A program made the translations under genes and the position numbers. A DNA stretch of 62,522 nucleotides from Gammaproteobacteria bacterium (GTDB taxonomy: Bacteria > Pseudomonadota > Gammaproteobacteria > GRL18), in assembly GCA_026196615.1 (NCBI GenBank), contig JAPHSW010000116.1:1-62522 (forward strand), read 5' to 3'. Numbering within the stretch: the stretch's first letter is position 1; the number at the start of each line of letters is the position of its first letter. Positions 1-8,516 of this stretch are shown here, one piece after another. A model generated the notes under the pieces. That model did no database searches, had not been told where the DNA came from, and saw only the letters and a list, made by a program, of their open reading frames with translations.

Positions 1-364
1 CATGTACTTTGCCCAGGATATCATCCATTGAATCTGAAATAGCGCCTGATACGGTACAGTTAATGGTTGAAGTGGCTGGCTTGTGTTCTTGTGCTCCAGC
101 ATTCGAAATAATACGACCGGCAGGGATAACGCCCTGACGTAAGGCCCATAAAAATTCAGTGTAGTAGCGTTCCTGATTTTTTTTGCCTTGTTCAACATCA
201 GAGAGTGCTTTAGCAACTCGTTTGTATGTTTCATCAATATTGGCATCAACCGCATCACCTTCTTTCGTTTTCAAACGATATTTAGTATCCCAAATATCTA
301 AAGAAGCATCTTGCAGTGGTATTTCTGTTACTGAATTGGGTATGGCGTGCAATTGAGCTGTCAT
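1..364 (-). CDS. nrdJ: Class II (adenosylcobalamin-dependent) ribonucleoside-diphosphate reductase, N-terminal part
   Basis: This gene is cut by the left edge; about 121 N-terminal codons are visible, starting with ATG at 364 and reading leftward. The visible protein has the family pattern: an SLDIWDTKYRLK segment near residue 23, a FLWALRQGVIPAGRI stretch near residue 70, then EHKPATSTINCTVSG and SMDDILGKVH. NrdJ reduces ribonucleotides to deoxyribonucleotides in the cytoplasm using a B12-derived radical, independently of oxygen. Assignment rests on recognition of this N-terminal block; the catalytic cysteines lie outside the window. The upstream region carries a sigma70-like promoter and two NrdR-box-like sites, which fits an RNR gene. 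No cobalamin riboswitch signature is visible in the roughly 235-base leader. Confidence 0.85.
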   Translation of the reverse strand, partial: MTAQLHAIPNSVTEIPLQDASLDIWDTKYRLKTKEGDAVDANIDETYKRVAKALSDVEQGKKNQERYYTEFLWALRQGVIPAGRIISNAGAQEHKPATSTINCTVSGAISDSMDDILGKVH

Positions 365-548
365 TACTAAATAATCCCCGGTCTGAAAACTGATAAGTTA
401 GGTGATGGTAATTAATGTTTATAGTGCCTGTAACTTTTCATTTTAAGTGTTGCTCACTTAAATAATAATAAAGTTGCTGACTGATATTTAAAGTATCAGG
501 AAATAAGTATCATCTAACACCTTGAAAACTTTTATTATTTTTGGGTGT

Positions 549-564
549 AGTGTTTATCTTGTGT
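549..564 (-). promoter_or_regulatory. Weaker NrdR-box-like half-palindrome (site 2)
   Basis: The site begins exactly 31 bp from site 1. One arm (TCTTGTGT on the plus strand) matches the NrdR consensus well and the other arm is poor, about 11 of 16 overall. The regular spacing relative to site 1 is the main support. Confidence 0.4.
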
Positions 565-579
565 CTTTTTTGTAAAAAA

Positions 580-595
580 ACACAAGATGTTGTGT
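580..595 (-). promoter_or_regulatory. NrdR-box-like palindrome (site 1)
   Basis: ACACAAGATGTTGTGT matches the NrdR box consensus acaCwAtATaTwGtgt at 14 of 16 positions, including both ACAC/GTGT arms. It lies just downstream of the predicted nrdJ start of transcription. NrdR boxes usually come in pairs spaced by about three helical turns, as here with the site at 549-564. Confidence 0.55.
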
Positions 596-607
596 TCTGA
601 TGTGCAA

Positions 608-636
608 ATCCTAATTATTTCAGGGGCTGAGGTCAA
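608..636 (-). promoter_or_regulatory. Predicted sigma70 promoter of nrdJ
   Basis: Read on the minus strand, TTGACC (636-631) is followed 17 bases later by TAGGAT (613-608). Transcription would start near 600, giving a leader of about 235 bases. The spacing and hexamers are close to consensus; no experimental support can be seen. Confidence 0.55.
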
Positions 637-808
637 GCCCTTTTTTAATAAAATTAACACTTTTTTATGAGAAATATTGTGGACATTTTTAAAAGTCAGA
701 CAGGGCAAGGGGTTGAGAAAATTTAGTATATTAGTAAATTATGGGCTGTTTTAGAAAAAAACAGGAAATAGTTTAAATTTTAACCAGAATTGGAATATTA
801 GCGTTTCT

Positions 809-2158
809 CTATGTTTTTCTGAGAGGGGTCAGTTTGTCGACCGTCATAAGCGCCTGATCATCTGCAAACAACACTTTGACTTGCTGGCCTTTTTTTAATT
901 GGGTTGTGGATTTTATAAGCTCATCTTGTTCATTTTTAACCAGACTATAACCACGTCCTAAAGTGGCTAAAGGACTGAATGCATCCATTTCTCTGGCCAG
1001 TGATGCAATTTTTTGCTGCAATTGTTCAAAGTGAGGTTGCAGACTGTGTTGCAGGCGTTGTTGCAAGTACTGAAGTTGTGTTTGTTGATGCTTTAGCTGA
1101 TGTACAGGTGAATGCTGTTGTAGACGAGCTTCTAAAGTTAATATTTTTTCTCTTCGGGATTGTATCTGTAATTTAAGGTGCTGCTCTAAGCGAGCTGATA
1201 AGTCATCAATGCGTTGCGAGATTTCATCCAGATAGCGTCCAGGATGCTTGAGTTGTTTGTATTGCCACTGTAATTGTTGTTGAAGTGATAAAATATGGCG
1301 TTCAATATGAGTGCTTAATTGTTTCTCAATGCCATAAAGCCAGTTAAGCCATTCTTCTTGGTCAGGGCTGACTAATTCTGCCGCAGCAGAGGGGGTTGCT
1401 GCTCGGACATCAGCAACAAAGTCACAAATAGTAAAGTCCACTTCATGGCCCACAGAACTGACGATAGGAATTGGACAATCATGAATTGCCAAAGCCAGGG
1501 ACTCGTGATTAAACGCCCAGAGATCTTCAATTGAACCACCACCACGGCCAATAATTAAGACATCACATAAAGCCTGGGTTTGTGCTTGTTGTAAAGCATG
1601 GAGCAACTGTTCAGGAGCGCTATCTCCCTGAACTTGAGCTGGGTAAATAATAACGGGTAAGGCCGGAAAACGCCGTTCTAGAACATTGAGAATATCCTGT
1701 AAGGCTGCACCTGTTGGTGATGTGATAATACCAATACAACGAGGAATTTCAGGCAGGCTTTGTTTATGTTGGCTATCAAATAAGCCCTGAGCCTGAAGTT
1801 TTTGTTTCAATTGCTCATAGGCTCGTTGCAGAGTACCTACACCAGCATCTTCCATGCTATCGACTATTAACTGAAAATCACCACGGGCTTCATAGAGACT
1901 CACTCGGGCTTTGACCAGAATCTGCATTCCTTCATTGGGTGTGAAAGTGAGTCGTTGATTACTCTGGCGGAACATAGCACATCGTACCTGACTGCGATCA
2001 TCTTTGAGAGTAAAATACCAGTGCCCAGAGCGAGGCATCGCCAGGTTTGATATCTCACCAGACACCCATACCGAAGGAAAATTATATTCCAGTACACTTT
2101 TTACGTTGCGGGTAAAATCAGAGACAGAAAGGATATTAAGTTCAGTACTTTTGGTCAT
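809..2158 (-). CDS. xseA: Exodeoxyribonuclease VII large subunit
   Basis: XseA is the catalytic subunit of exonuclease VII, which with XseB degrades single-stranded DNA to short oligonucleotides in the cytoplasm and takes part in mismatch repair and damage processing. The 449-residue length is normal. An N-terminal OB fold (about residues 8-105, with the VWVSGEISN and HWYFTLKD signatures) is followed by the catalytic domain, containing GIITSPTGAALQD, IIGRGGGSIEDLWAFN and SSVGHEVDFTICDFVADVRAATPSAAAE. A long glutamine-rich coiled coil (about residues 280-390) and the C-terminal GRGYSLV strand complete it. The gene is divergent from vgrG. The ATG at 2158 lacks a strong Shine-Dalgarno sequence, but the protein start fits the family. 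Confidence 0.97.
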   Translation of the reverse strand: MTKSTELNILSVSDFTRNVKSVLEYNFPSVWVSGEISNLAMPRSGHWYFTLKDDRSQVRCAMFRQSNQRLTFTPNEGMQILVKARVSLYEARGDFQLIVDSMEDAGVGTLQRAYEQLKQKLQAQGLFDSQHKQSLPEIPRCIGIITSPTGAALQDILNVLERRFPALPVIIYPAQVQGDSAPEQLLHALQQAQTQALCDVLIIGRGGGSIEDLWAFNHESLALAIHDCPIPIVSSVGHEVDFTICDFVADVRAATPSAAAELVSPDQEEWLNWLYGIEKQLSTHIERHILSLQQQLQWQYKQLKHPGRYLDEISQRIDDLSARLEQHLKLQIQSRREKILTLEARLQQHSPVHQLKHQQTQLQYLQQRLQHSLQPHFEQLQQKIASLAREMDAFSPLATLGRGYSLVKNEQDELIKSTTQLKKGQQVKVLFADDQALMTVDKLTPLRKT

Positions 2159-2235
2159 TTGGGTATCATACAGAAGAAATTTATCAGGGCAACCCTGTGT
2201 TTATTCTAAAATCTTTAATGCTATATTAGAAAATA

Positions 2236-2264
2236 TTGATAAAGAACAATGTTTTCGCTAAAAT
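2236..2264 (+). promoter_or_regulatory. Predicted sigma70 promoter of vgrG
   Basis: TTGATA (2236-2241) and TAAAAT (2259-2264) are separated by 17 bases, with a predicted start about 100 bases before the vgrG ATG. No sigma54 (-24/-12) element was found here. Confidence 0.45.
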
Positions 2265-2372
2265 GGTGTCACATTTTCATCAGGACGATGACTATGGATG
2301 CGGTTTTAACTGTTTTTTACTAAGGCACCTATTATATATAGTTGCTCAGGCTTTGATAAGGAAATCACCCAA

Positions 2373-4889
2373 ATGCCCCCTCAAGCTTCTCAAAATAGCT
2401 CCCCAGGTAACACCCAGCGCCTGACACTGGATATTAGTAATTGCATTGAAGAGCTGAAAATATTCGAGCTTTCTGGTCAGCAAACCCTCTCTGCTCCCTA
2501 CGAATTTACCGCTCGATTTATCTGTGGTATTCCAGATTTAGACTTGAGTCAACTCGCTAAGCAAGCAACTATTATCACTCTATATTACAAAAATGAGTCT
2601 CGTTATTTTCATGGCATTATTAAAGATGCAAAAATGATGGGGGAAAATGGTCAATCCTATGTTTATGAAATCACTCTGGTTCCAAAACTCTGGTTTTTGA
2701 ATTATCGCAACAATTGTCGAATTTATCAGCATAAAACTGTTGTTCAGATCATCAGTCAATTGCTTGATGAGGCAGGTTTAAAGTCGGATGAATATGAGTT
2801 TCATCTAAAAGAAAAATACGCAGAATTAAACTATACCGTACAATTCAATGAAAGTGACTTTTCTTTTATTTCACGCTTATTGGAACGTCATGGTATTCAT
2901 TATCATTTTGTTCATCAGCATGATAAACACACATTGGTGTTTGCTGATATCAATGAATCTCTTCCACATATCAAAGAACCTGAAATTGAGCTAAGGCCTC
3001 GTAATGGCCTTGAACCAGAGTACACTAGTTTTGCCAGTTTTCAACTGGGAGCAAGAGTTGCTTATGACCATGCGACTCATATAGGCTTTGATTTAACCCG
3101 GCCTGCCAAAGAACTTAAGCATGTCAAACATCAAAAAGAGAGCCAATATCTTGAGCACTATAGTTTTCATGAGCATCTGAGTTTTGAAAATGCTGAAGCA
3201 GGGCAGCATTATATAGAGCAAAGCCTGCAGGCATTTAAAGCACAAACCGAATTTGGTAAGACAAGTGGTGATGTGATTCGTATGGAGCCAGGGCATCGAT
3301 TCAATCTAATCAATCATATGCGCTCCGATTTTAATCAAAAATATCTCATTCATAATGTTGAATTTGACGTAAAGCAGTATGCCTCTCTGGAAGAATATGC
3401 CGGTAGTGAAACTGGTTTTTATTATAATAATACAGTTCAGATTATCCCTGATCATATTCGTTTTAAACCACCTCAAATTACAGAAAAGCCACAACTGGAT
3501 TATCAGGATGGTGTTTTTGTGACAGGCCCAAAAGGGGAAGAGATTTATACGGATAAATATGGTCGAGTTAAGGTCCAGTTCCCCTGGGATAGAGAAGGCC
3601 AGAATGATGAAAATTCATCTTGCTGGATACCTGTCTCTCAAAGTTGGGCTGGTAATCAATGGGGGAAAATACATATTCCCAGAATTGGACATGAAGTACT
3701 GGTCAGTTTTATTAATGGTGATCCAGATCACCCTATTATTGTAGGGTCACTTTATAATGCAATTAATCGTCCTCCCTATGCATTACCCAGGCATAAAACC
3801 AGAAGTACTACAAAAACCAATAGTTCACTGGGTGGGAAAGGCTTTAATGAAATTCGTTTTGAAGATAAAAAAGGCCAGGAACAAATTGCTATCTTTGCAG
3901 AAAAAGACATTGATAATCGAGTTAAAAATGATCGTCGAGAACACATTGAACATGACCGACATTTGATTGTTGAGAAAGAACGTTATGAGCACATTAAAAA
4001 TAATAAACATCTGATTATTGATAAAAATCAGAATGTTGAAATTGGTCAGAGTGCGCACCTATCCGTAGGACAGACTCATCATACCACAGTAGGACAAGAT
4101 TTCTATCTTGAAGCTGGTAATGAAATTCACATCAAAGCTGGAAATAAAATGGTGTTTGATGCAGGAGAAATGCTCAGCATGAAAGCTGGCGGGAGTGTTA
4201 TGAAAACCAGCGCAGGAGGTGTTGGTTTTAATGGGGCTACGATTCGTATTAATGAAGGAGGGAGTCCGGGTTCAGGTTCAGGGGCCAGTCCTGTTGAACC
4301 AAAAATGCCTCAGGTAGCGGATAAGGATTATCCAGGGTATGTCGCAAAAGCACGTAAGGTAATGGCCAAACATGTTCCATTACGTTTAATGGAGCAAGAA
4401 ATACCCGAAGAGCCCAAGCCCATTCCACCCAGAGTTTATAATGAAGAGTTTTTAGTACCACCAGTGATACCAGAAGATCCTTTTTATTTTTCAGTTCAGT
4501 TAAGAGATCATCATAATAAAATTTTATCGGGCATTGCTTATGAGTTGACTTTGGATGACAAAGAATACAAAGGAATAACAAACAGTGAAGGATTCATTGA
4601 ATTTGAAATTGTGAAAAAACCAAAAAAATTAACGCTTTCTTATCGACCAATTAAAGCAAATCCTGATTATGTAGAGTACTGGGAAGGTAGCATTGATACT
4701 CTCGAAGATAATACAAAAGGACAACAGCGACGTTTACAACAACAGGGATATTATCCTGGTGATATTGATGGTCAGGATATGGGTAAAACATCATCAGCCT
4801 GGTCTAAGTTTTCTCAGCATCAAAAGAAACAATCACGTGATGAAAATCGATTAAGTAACCCTGAACAATCAAATTCAGATAAAAAATAA
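2373..4889 (+). CDS. vgrG: Type VI secretion tip protein VgrG with extra C-terminal domains
   Basis: VgrG forms the trimeric spike of the type VI secretion system, and effectors ride on it into target cells. The 838-residue protein has the gp27-like base (about 1-370), the gp5 OB fold starting at the EIYTDKYGRVKVQFPWD signature (about residue 389), a conserved GNQWGKIHIPRIGHEVLVSF stretch, and the beta-prism repeats (about 500-640, alternating NVEIGQ and VGQ motifs). After the prism come two additions. One is an Ig- or transthyretin-like segment (about 700-770) with the GIAYELTLD and TNSEGFIEFEI strands. The other is a short peptidoglycan-binding-like segment (about 780-820, QRRLQQQGYYPGDIDG). 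Such tails commonly act as effector adaptors. AAGGA lies 10 bases before the ATG. No core T6SS genes are in the window, so this is an orphan vgrG island. Confidence 0.95.
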   Translation: MPPQASQNSSPGNTQRLTLDISNCIEELKIFELSGQQTLSAPYEFTARFICGIPDLDLSQLAKQATIITLYYKNESRYFHGIIKDAKMMGENGQSYVYEITLVPKLWFLNYRNNCRIYQHKTVVQIISQLLDEAGLKSDEYEFHLKEKYAELNYTVQFNESDFSFISRLLERHGIHYHFVHQHDKHTLVFADINESLPHIKEPEIELRPRNGLEPEYTSFASFQLGARVAYDHATHIGFDLTRPAKELKHVKHQKESQYLEHYSFHEHLSFENAEAGQHYIEQSLQAFKAQTEFGKTSGDVIRMEPGHRFNLINHMRSDFNQKYLIHNVEFDVKQYASLEEYAGSETGFYYNNTVQIIPDHIRFKPPQITEKPQLDYQDGVFVTGPKGEEIYTDKYGRVKVQFPWDREGQNDENSSCWIPVSQSWAGNQWGKIHIPRIGHEVLVSFINGDPDHPIIVGSLYNAINRPPYALPRHKTRSTTKTNSSLGGKGFNEIRFEDKKGQEQIAIFAEKDIDNRVKNDRREHIEHDRHLIVEKERYEHIKNNKHLIIDKNQNVEIGQSAHLSVGQTHHTTVGQDFYLEAGNEIHIKAGNKMVFDAGEMLSMKAGGSVMKTSAGGVGFNGATIRINEGGSPGSGSGASPVEPKMPQVADKDYPGYVAKARKVMAKHVPLRLMEQEIPEEPKPIPPRVYNEEFLVPPVIPEDPFYFSVQLRDHHNKILSGIAYELTLDDKEYKGITNSEGFIEFEIVKKPKKLTLSYRPIKANPDYVEYWEGSIDTLEDNTKGQQRRLQQQGYYPGDIDGQDMGKTSSAWSKFSQHQKKQSRDENRLSNPEQSNSDKK

Positions 4890-4934
4890 CTAAGTTGAAA
4901 ATTGAGTTAATAATCAAGGATGAAATAAAAATCA

Positions 4935-7900
4935 ATGGCTTCAAATGAAATTGTTGTAAAAGATATTATGACTGATTGTCATGAAACTGAAGAATTACTC
5001 AAGCAATTACAACAAGAAAAAGATGAATTGTATACAAAAGGAGAAGAATATTATAAAAAATATAATAGTCATCCTCCTATATTTTTAAGAGAATATATTG
5101 AATCGGTTGATCGTGTTGATGCACTACAAAAACAGCTTGATCGTTTGCAACTAATGAGTAAAGAAATTGCGCCAGAATATCAAGCATGTCAAAGTTGGCT
5201 TGAAAAAGCCAAACAAGGTGAATTTGAATGTGAGGTTAATTTATTTAAGCAGCCACATTCAGAGAGAGATTTAGGTAAAGAAAATAATGTACTTGCCAGT
5301 ACTGCATTGAGTACTACTCTTAAGTTTGTCTATGCTGATGATAAAAAAGAAGTTGTTGACAATGGCTACATCTTCTATTGGGTTTATGATGAGCATATAG
5401 AAGATAAGATTGAAGATGACCAATATATCAAATTTACAACCATTGCTCGCCCTATGTTACCAGTTGGTGTTGGTAGGACTGATAAAAATGGTCAATTAAG
5501 AAAAAGTATGTTTTTTAAACAAAACACTTTTTCACATATCCAGGATGAGAAGAAACATTATATTAAACTTAATTTAAAATGGGATAAAAATTTTACTAAT
5601 TTAAAACCTAAATCAGGAAAATCACTGTCTGAAAATATTCAAGACAGTATGAGCCATTGGAATAAATTCGGACAATTACAAGGAAGCCGACCCTTTTATC
5701 TTGAACATAGTAAGGCTAATCGAGGTCATTTTGATAGGGAGTTAAATACTGATGAACGAAATTTACAAGATTTATATGCCTTTCACTTATCACAAGAAGA
5801 TTTTGAAAAAGCGGAAACGTTAATAAAAAATATTAAAGGAAATGAACGCCAAGATTTTTTTAAACAAGTCAGCAATCAATACTTCTATCTATTTAAACCT
5901 TATGGTTTTATGTGCTATCCCATTGATAGAGGTTCATTTGTTACTAAAGATCTAAAAGAACTCACCAGCAAGGATGAAAATAACTTTTCAGTCGCATGGA
6001 AAGGTTATCTTAATCCAGAAAAAACAAATCCTCCTGAAATGACAATACCAATTCATTGTACTTTGCCTGAATGGGATCGACGAGTTCAAAGACAGATTAG
6101 AAGATTAAAAAAAGCTCAAGATGTTTATTTTACAGCATTAAGACCTCATAACAAAGCCATTGCCCACCTTGATGGTATGTTACAGTCAGCAACCTGTTAT
6201 GGACAATATTCAGCTGATATTCTACGGGAAAAGGCTGAACTTGAAATATTAGAAAAATCATCTACAAAAAAAATTGATAAACGATTAATCTTAAAAGAAA
6301 GTAATAAAACAACTGCTTTGATAGATAATATTAAAAGTATACAAAACTCTATTGAAGAAGCTATTGAGGATGAAAAAAATAGTGATCATAATTTATCTCT
6401 TAAAGAGCATCTTGATGATATAGAGGTTCAGGCTAATAAATTACGTAGTATGCTTAAATCAAAAGCATTGATTACAGAATTTAAACGCTACTGGGGTGAA
6501 AATGGTCCAGAAGAAAATAAAGATGGGGTACTAAAAGCAGGGCCTGATATGCAGGAAGAGCCCTATTGGGTTCATTTTATTCATACCTATTGTGAATCAA
6601 TTATTATCTTAAGATCAACTCCATTGGGGAGCCAAATATTCAAAGAAGATATCAGTCCTGTTTTGGATGTGATGATAGAAACCATGGATTGGAGTGGGCT
6701 TTTGCCAGGAGGAGAATTTAATGACATTTTGGAAAGTGTTGATGTACTGTTTGATGATAAGAGAAAAGATAAAAATAATTTGATAATTGGTTCATTAAAA
6801 GAAAGGTTGGAACAGTTAGATAAAAAAAGTAATAAGTTTCAATATGAAAATGATGATTCATTGTTCTATATTTTACTTAAAGGCTGGAAAGAGGGTGCGG
6901 GAACGTTATTTCATAGAGTACCTGGACCTCCTTCTGTTTTACAAACTGTATTAGATGTTTATGCAGATCACATTTCAAAAAAAATCCAACGTAATACTTT
7001 ACAAAAAGGAAAAGGCTCATATCACATCAAGTTTATGTTATTTGTTTGCCAAAAGTTTGGTGTTTTGAAGATAGGTAATGAAGTAGATAATTTAAATACA
7101 CTTTATAGTGCATTGAGAGCGCATGGTAGAATGCATTCATCTGGTAGTAAAAATCAGAAGGGTGGAAAAAATTATTATAGTCATTCTGCATTAAAAGCTA
7201 GAAGAGATTATCTATCTGGTCAAATTAATCTAATAGTTGAGCAAAAAGATAGCCTAAATAAAATTATGGAGTCTGTTGAAGCAACAAAACATTTCATTTT
7301 TGGAAATTTTAATCAACGTCCTTTTCCAGGATTTTCAGCAGACTCGAACCAGTCAGGTAGTTTCTCAGATGTTGTTTATACAGAAAATAAACATCTTGTA
7401 TATAAAAGTGTGATGGGAATTGTTAATTTATGTTTTTTAACTGAAAGTTTGGGAAACTTACCTAAGGATTCAACAAAGCACTGGGATGAGGGAGAGTATT
7501 TGCGATATGCAGCCTTATTAACTGATAGCCTGGGTGGTGCGGTCTTAACAACCTATCAAACCAGCAACTTGATAACAAACTTAAGGTTGACCTATTTAGT
7601 CAATAAAATGGAACAAGCAAAACAAAGCAGTCTTATTTTCTGGCAGAATGTTGATAAAAAACATAAAAGTATTTTTATGTTTATGGATAATTTATCAGCT
7701 TCATTAAGTGTCCTCGGGGCATCCATAGCTGTAATGGATGCTATAAAATATCAAAAGCAAGGTAAAACTGAAGAACAAATTGCTTCATGGCTAAAAGCTG
7801 CAGGGGCAGGGATGACTGTCTATGGTTTTTATGCAGGAAAATATGCAGCAGATGGAGCTTTTGCCTACTTAAGTCGCAAAGTAGGTATCAGGATGTCTCG

Positions 7901-8489
7901 AACACTGGCTTTCGCTGGTGCTGCATTATTTATTCCTGGAATAGGTGAAGGAGTTGCTGTAGTGGGTGCAATTCTTAATACGGTTATGCTTGCTTATGAT
8001 GTATTGGATATTATCCACAACTATAATAAATCCACCTTATTGCAGCAATTTGATTTTCATCATGAACAATTTAGCAATATGAATACTCAATCTTATTTTG
8101 CACTTGATAGTGGTGAGGTTAGAAAGAAGTATAAGGCAATTGGAAAATATGATGGTCTAATTACAGGATTAAATTGGGATGATTTACATACTAATGCAGT
8201 CATTCCTTTAATTACCAATGGTATGCCAGAAGAACAGGTAATAGATATGATGGAAAATGATTATCGACGGATGATCAGTGAATTAATTGACTTATCAGAT
8301 ACTTTGAATAGCCTAAGAAATACTGATAGTTATTATATTATCGATGAAAAAAAAGAAACGGTTCAGGAAATCATTAAAAGACTGAATGATGGTCAGTTTT
8401 TTGATAAAGCATGTTTTAAAACTTATGAACAAATTCAATTTTTAGGGCAATATCGTGCATATAATCGTTTACCATACCCTAAAGGCTAA
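4935..8489 (+). CDS. Large candidate T6SS effector with hydrophobic C-terminal region
   Basis: This 1184-residue protein is encoded 45 bases after vgrG on the same strand, the usual place of a VgrG cargo effector. I do not recognise a named family. An N-terminal part with coiled-coil character (about 1-110) leads to a beta-rich segment (about 125-200). That segment contains GVGRTDKNGQLRKSMF, which resembles the Ig-like tail of the VgrG. A long charged helical middle follows. Around residues 910-1030 there are several hydrophobic stretches, including SLSVLGASIAVMDAI, AAGAGMTVYGFYAG and LAFAGAALFIPGIGEGVAVVGAIL, then a soluble tail. VasX-type and Tme-type effectors share this outline of a large soluble body with late membrane-inserting helices, so a pore-forming role is an inference from architecture, not homology. 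No signal peptide, nuclease or peptidase motif was seen. Base composition is AT-rich. Confidence 0.7.
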   Translation: MASNEIVVKDIMTDCHETEELLKQLQQEKDELYTKGEEYYKKYNSHPPIFLREYIESVDRVDALQKQLDRLQLMSKEIAPEYQACQSWLEKAKQGEFECEVNLFKQPHSERDLGKENNVLASTALSTTLKFVYADDKKEVVDNGYIFYWVYDEHIEDKIEDDQYIKFTTIARPMLPVGVGRTDKNGQLRKSMFFKQNTFSHIQDEKKHYIKLNLKWDKNFTNLKPKSGKSLSENIQDSMSHWNKFGQLQGSRPFYLEHSKANRGHFDRELNTDERNLQDLYAFHLSQEDFEKAETLIKNIKGNERQDFFKQVSNQYFYLFKPYGFMCYPIDRGSFVTKDLKELTSKDENNFSVAWKGYLNPEKTNPPEMTIPIHCTLPEWDRRVQRQIRRLKKAQDVYFTALRPHNKAIAHLDGMLQSATCYGQYSADILREKAELEILEKSSTKKIDKRLILKESNKTTALIDNIKSIQNSIEEAIEDEKNSDHNLSLKEHLDDIEVQANKLRSMLKSKALITEFKRYWGENGPEENKDGVLKAGPDMQEEPYWVHFIHTYCESIIILRSTPLGSQIFKEDISPVLDVMIETMDWSGLLPGGEFNDILESVDVLFDDKRKDKNNLIIGSLKERLEQLDKKSNKFQYENDDSLFYILLKGWKEGAGTLFHRVPGPPSVLQTVLDVYADHISKKIQRNTLQKGKGSYHIKFMLFVCQKFGVLKIGNEVDNLNTLYSALRAHGRMHSSGSKNQKGGKNYYSHSALKARRDYLSGQINLIVEQKDSLNKIMESVEATKHFIFGNFNQRPFPGFSADSNQSGSFSDVVYTENKHLVYKSVMGIVNLCFLTESLGNLPKDSTKHWDEGEYLRYAALLTDSLGGAVLTTYQTSNLITNLRLTYLVNKMEQAKQSSLIFWQNVDKKHKSIFMFMDNLSASLSVLGASIAVMDAIKYQKQGKTEEQIASWLKAAGAGMTVYGFYAGKYAADGAFAYLSRKVGIRMSRTLAFAGAALFIPGIGEGVAVVGAILNTVMLAYDVLDIIHNYNKSTLLQQFDFHHEQFSNMNTQSYFALDSGEVRKKYKAIGKYDGLITGLNWDDLHTNAVIPLITNGMPEEQVIDMMENDYRRMISELIDLSDTLNSLRNTDSYYIIDEKKETVQEIIKRLNDGQFFDKACFKTYEQIQFLGQYRAYNRLPYPKG

Positions 8490-8516
8490 ATAATGGAATA
8501 TAGAAAAGGAAGCATT

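Larger units (their letters stand above)
365..808. other. Intergenic region between nrdJ and xseA (nrdJ leader)
   Basis: This 444-base stretch has no convincing gene. It holds the nrdJ promoter and NrdR-like sites (listed separately) and a long nrdJ leader with two small hairpins: TTTAAGTG/CACTTAAA at 442-462 and CTGATA/TATCAG at 481-499. A 7-bp inverted repeat (CTGTTTT/AAAACAG) at 746-764 lies just past the xseA stop and could help end xseA transcription, although it has no clear T-run. On the plus strand, 623-646 resembles a GGGCT/AGCCC hairpin followed by six T, but no plus-strand gene precedes it. Confidence 0.5.

Noticed and set aside
365-600. A possible cobalamin riboswitch in the nrdJ leader
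   Set aside because: No B12-box-like sequence (GCCACTG) or conserved core was found; only two small hairpins are present.
2322-2345. GGCAC followed by GTTGC before vgrG, suggesting a sigma54 promoter
   Set aside because: The distance from GG to GC is 20 bases instead of 12.
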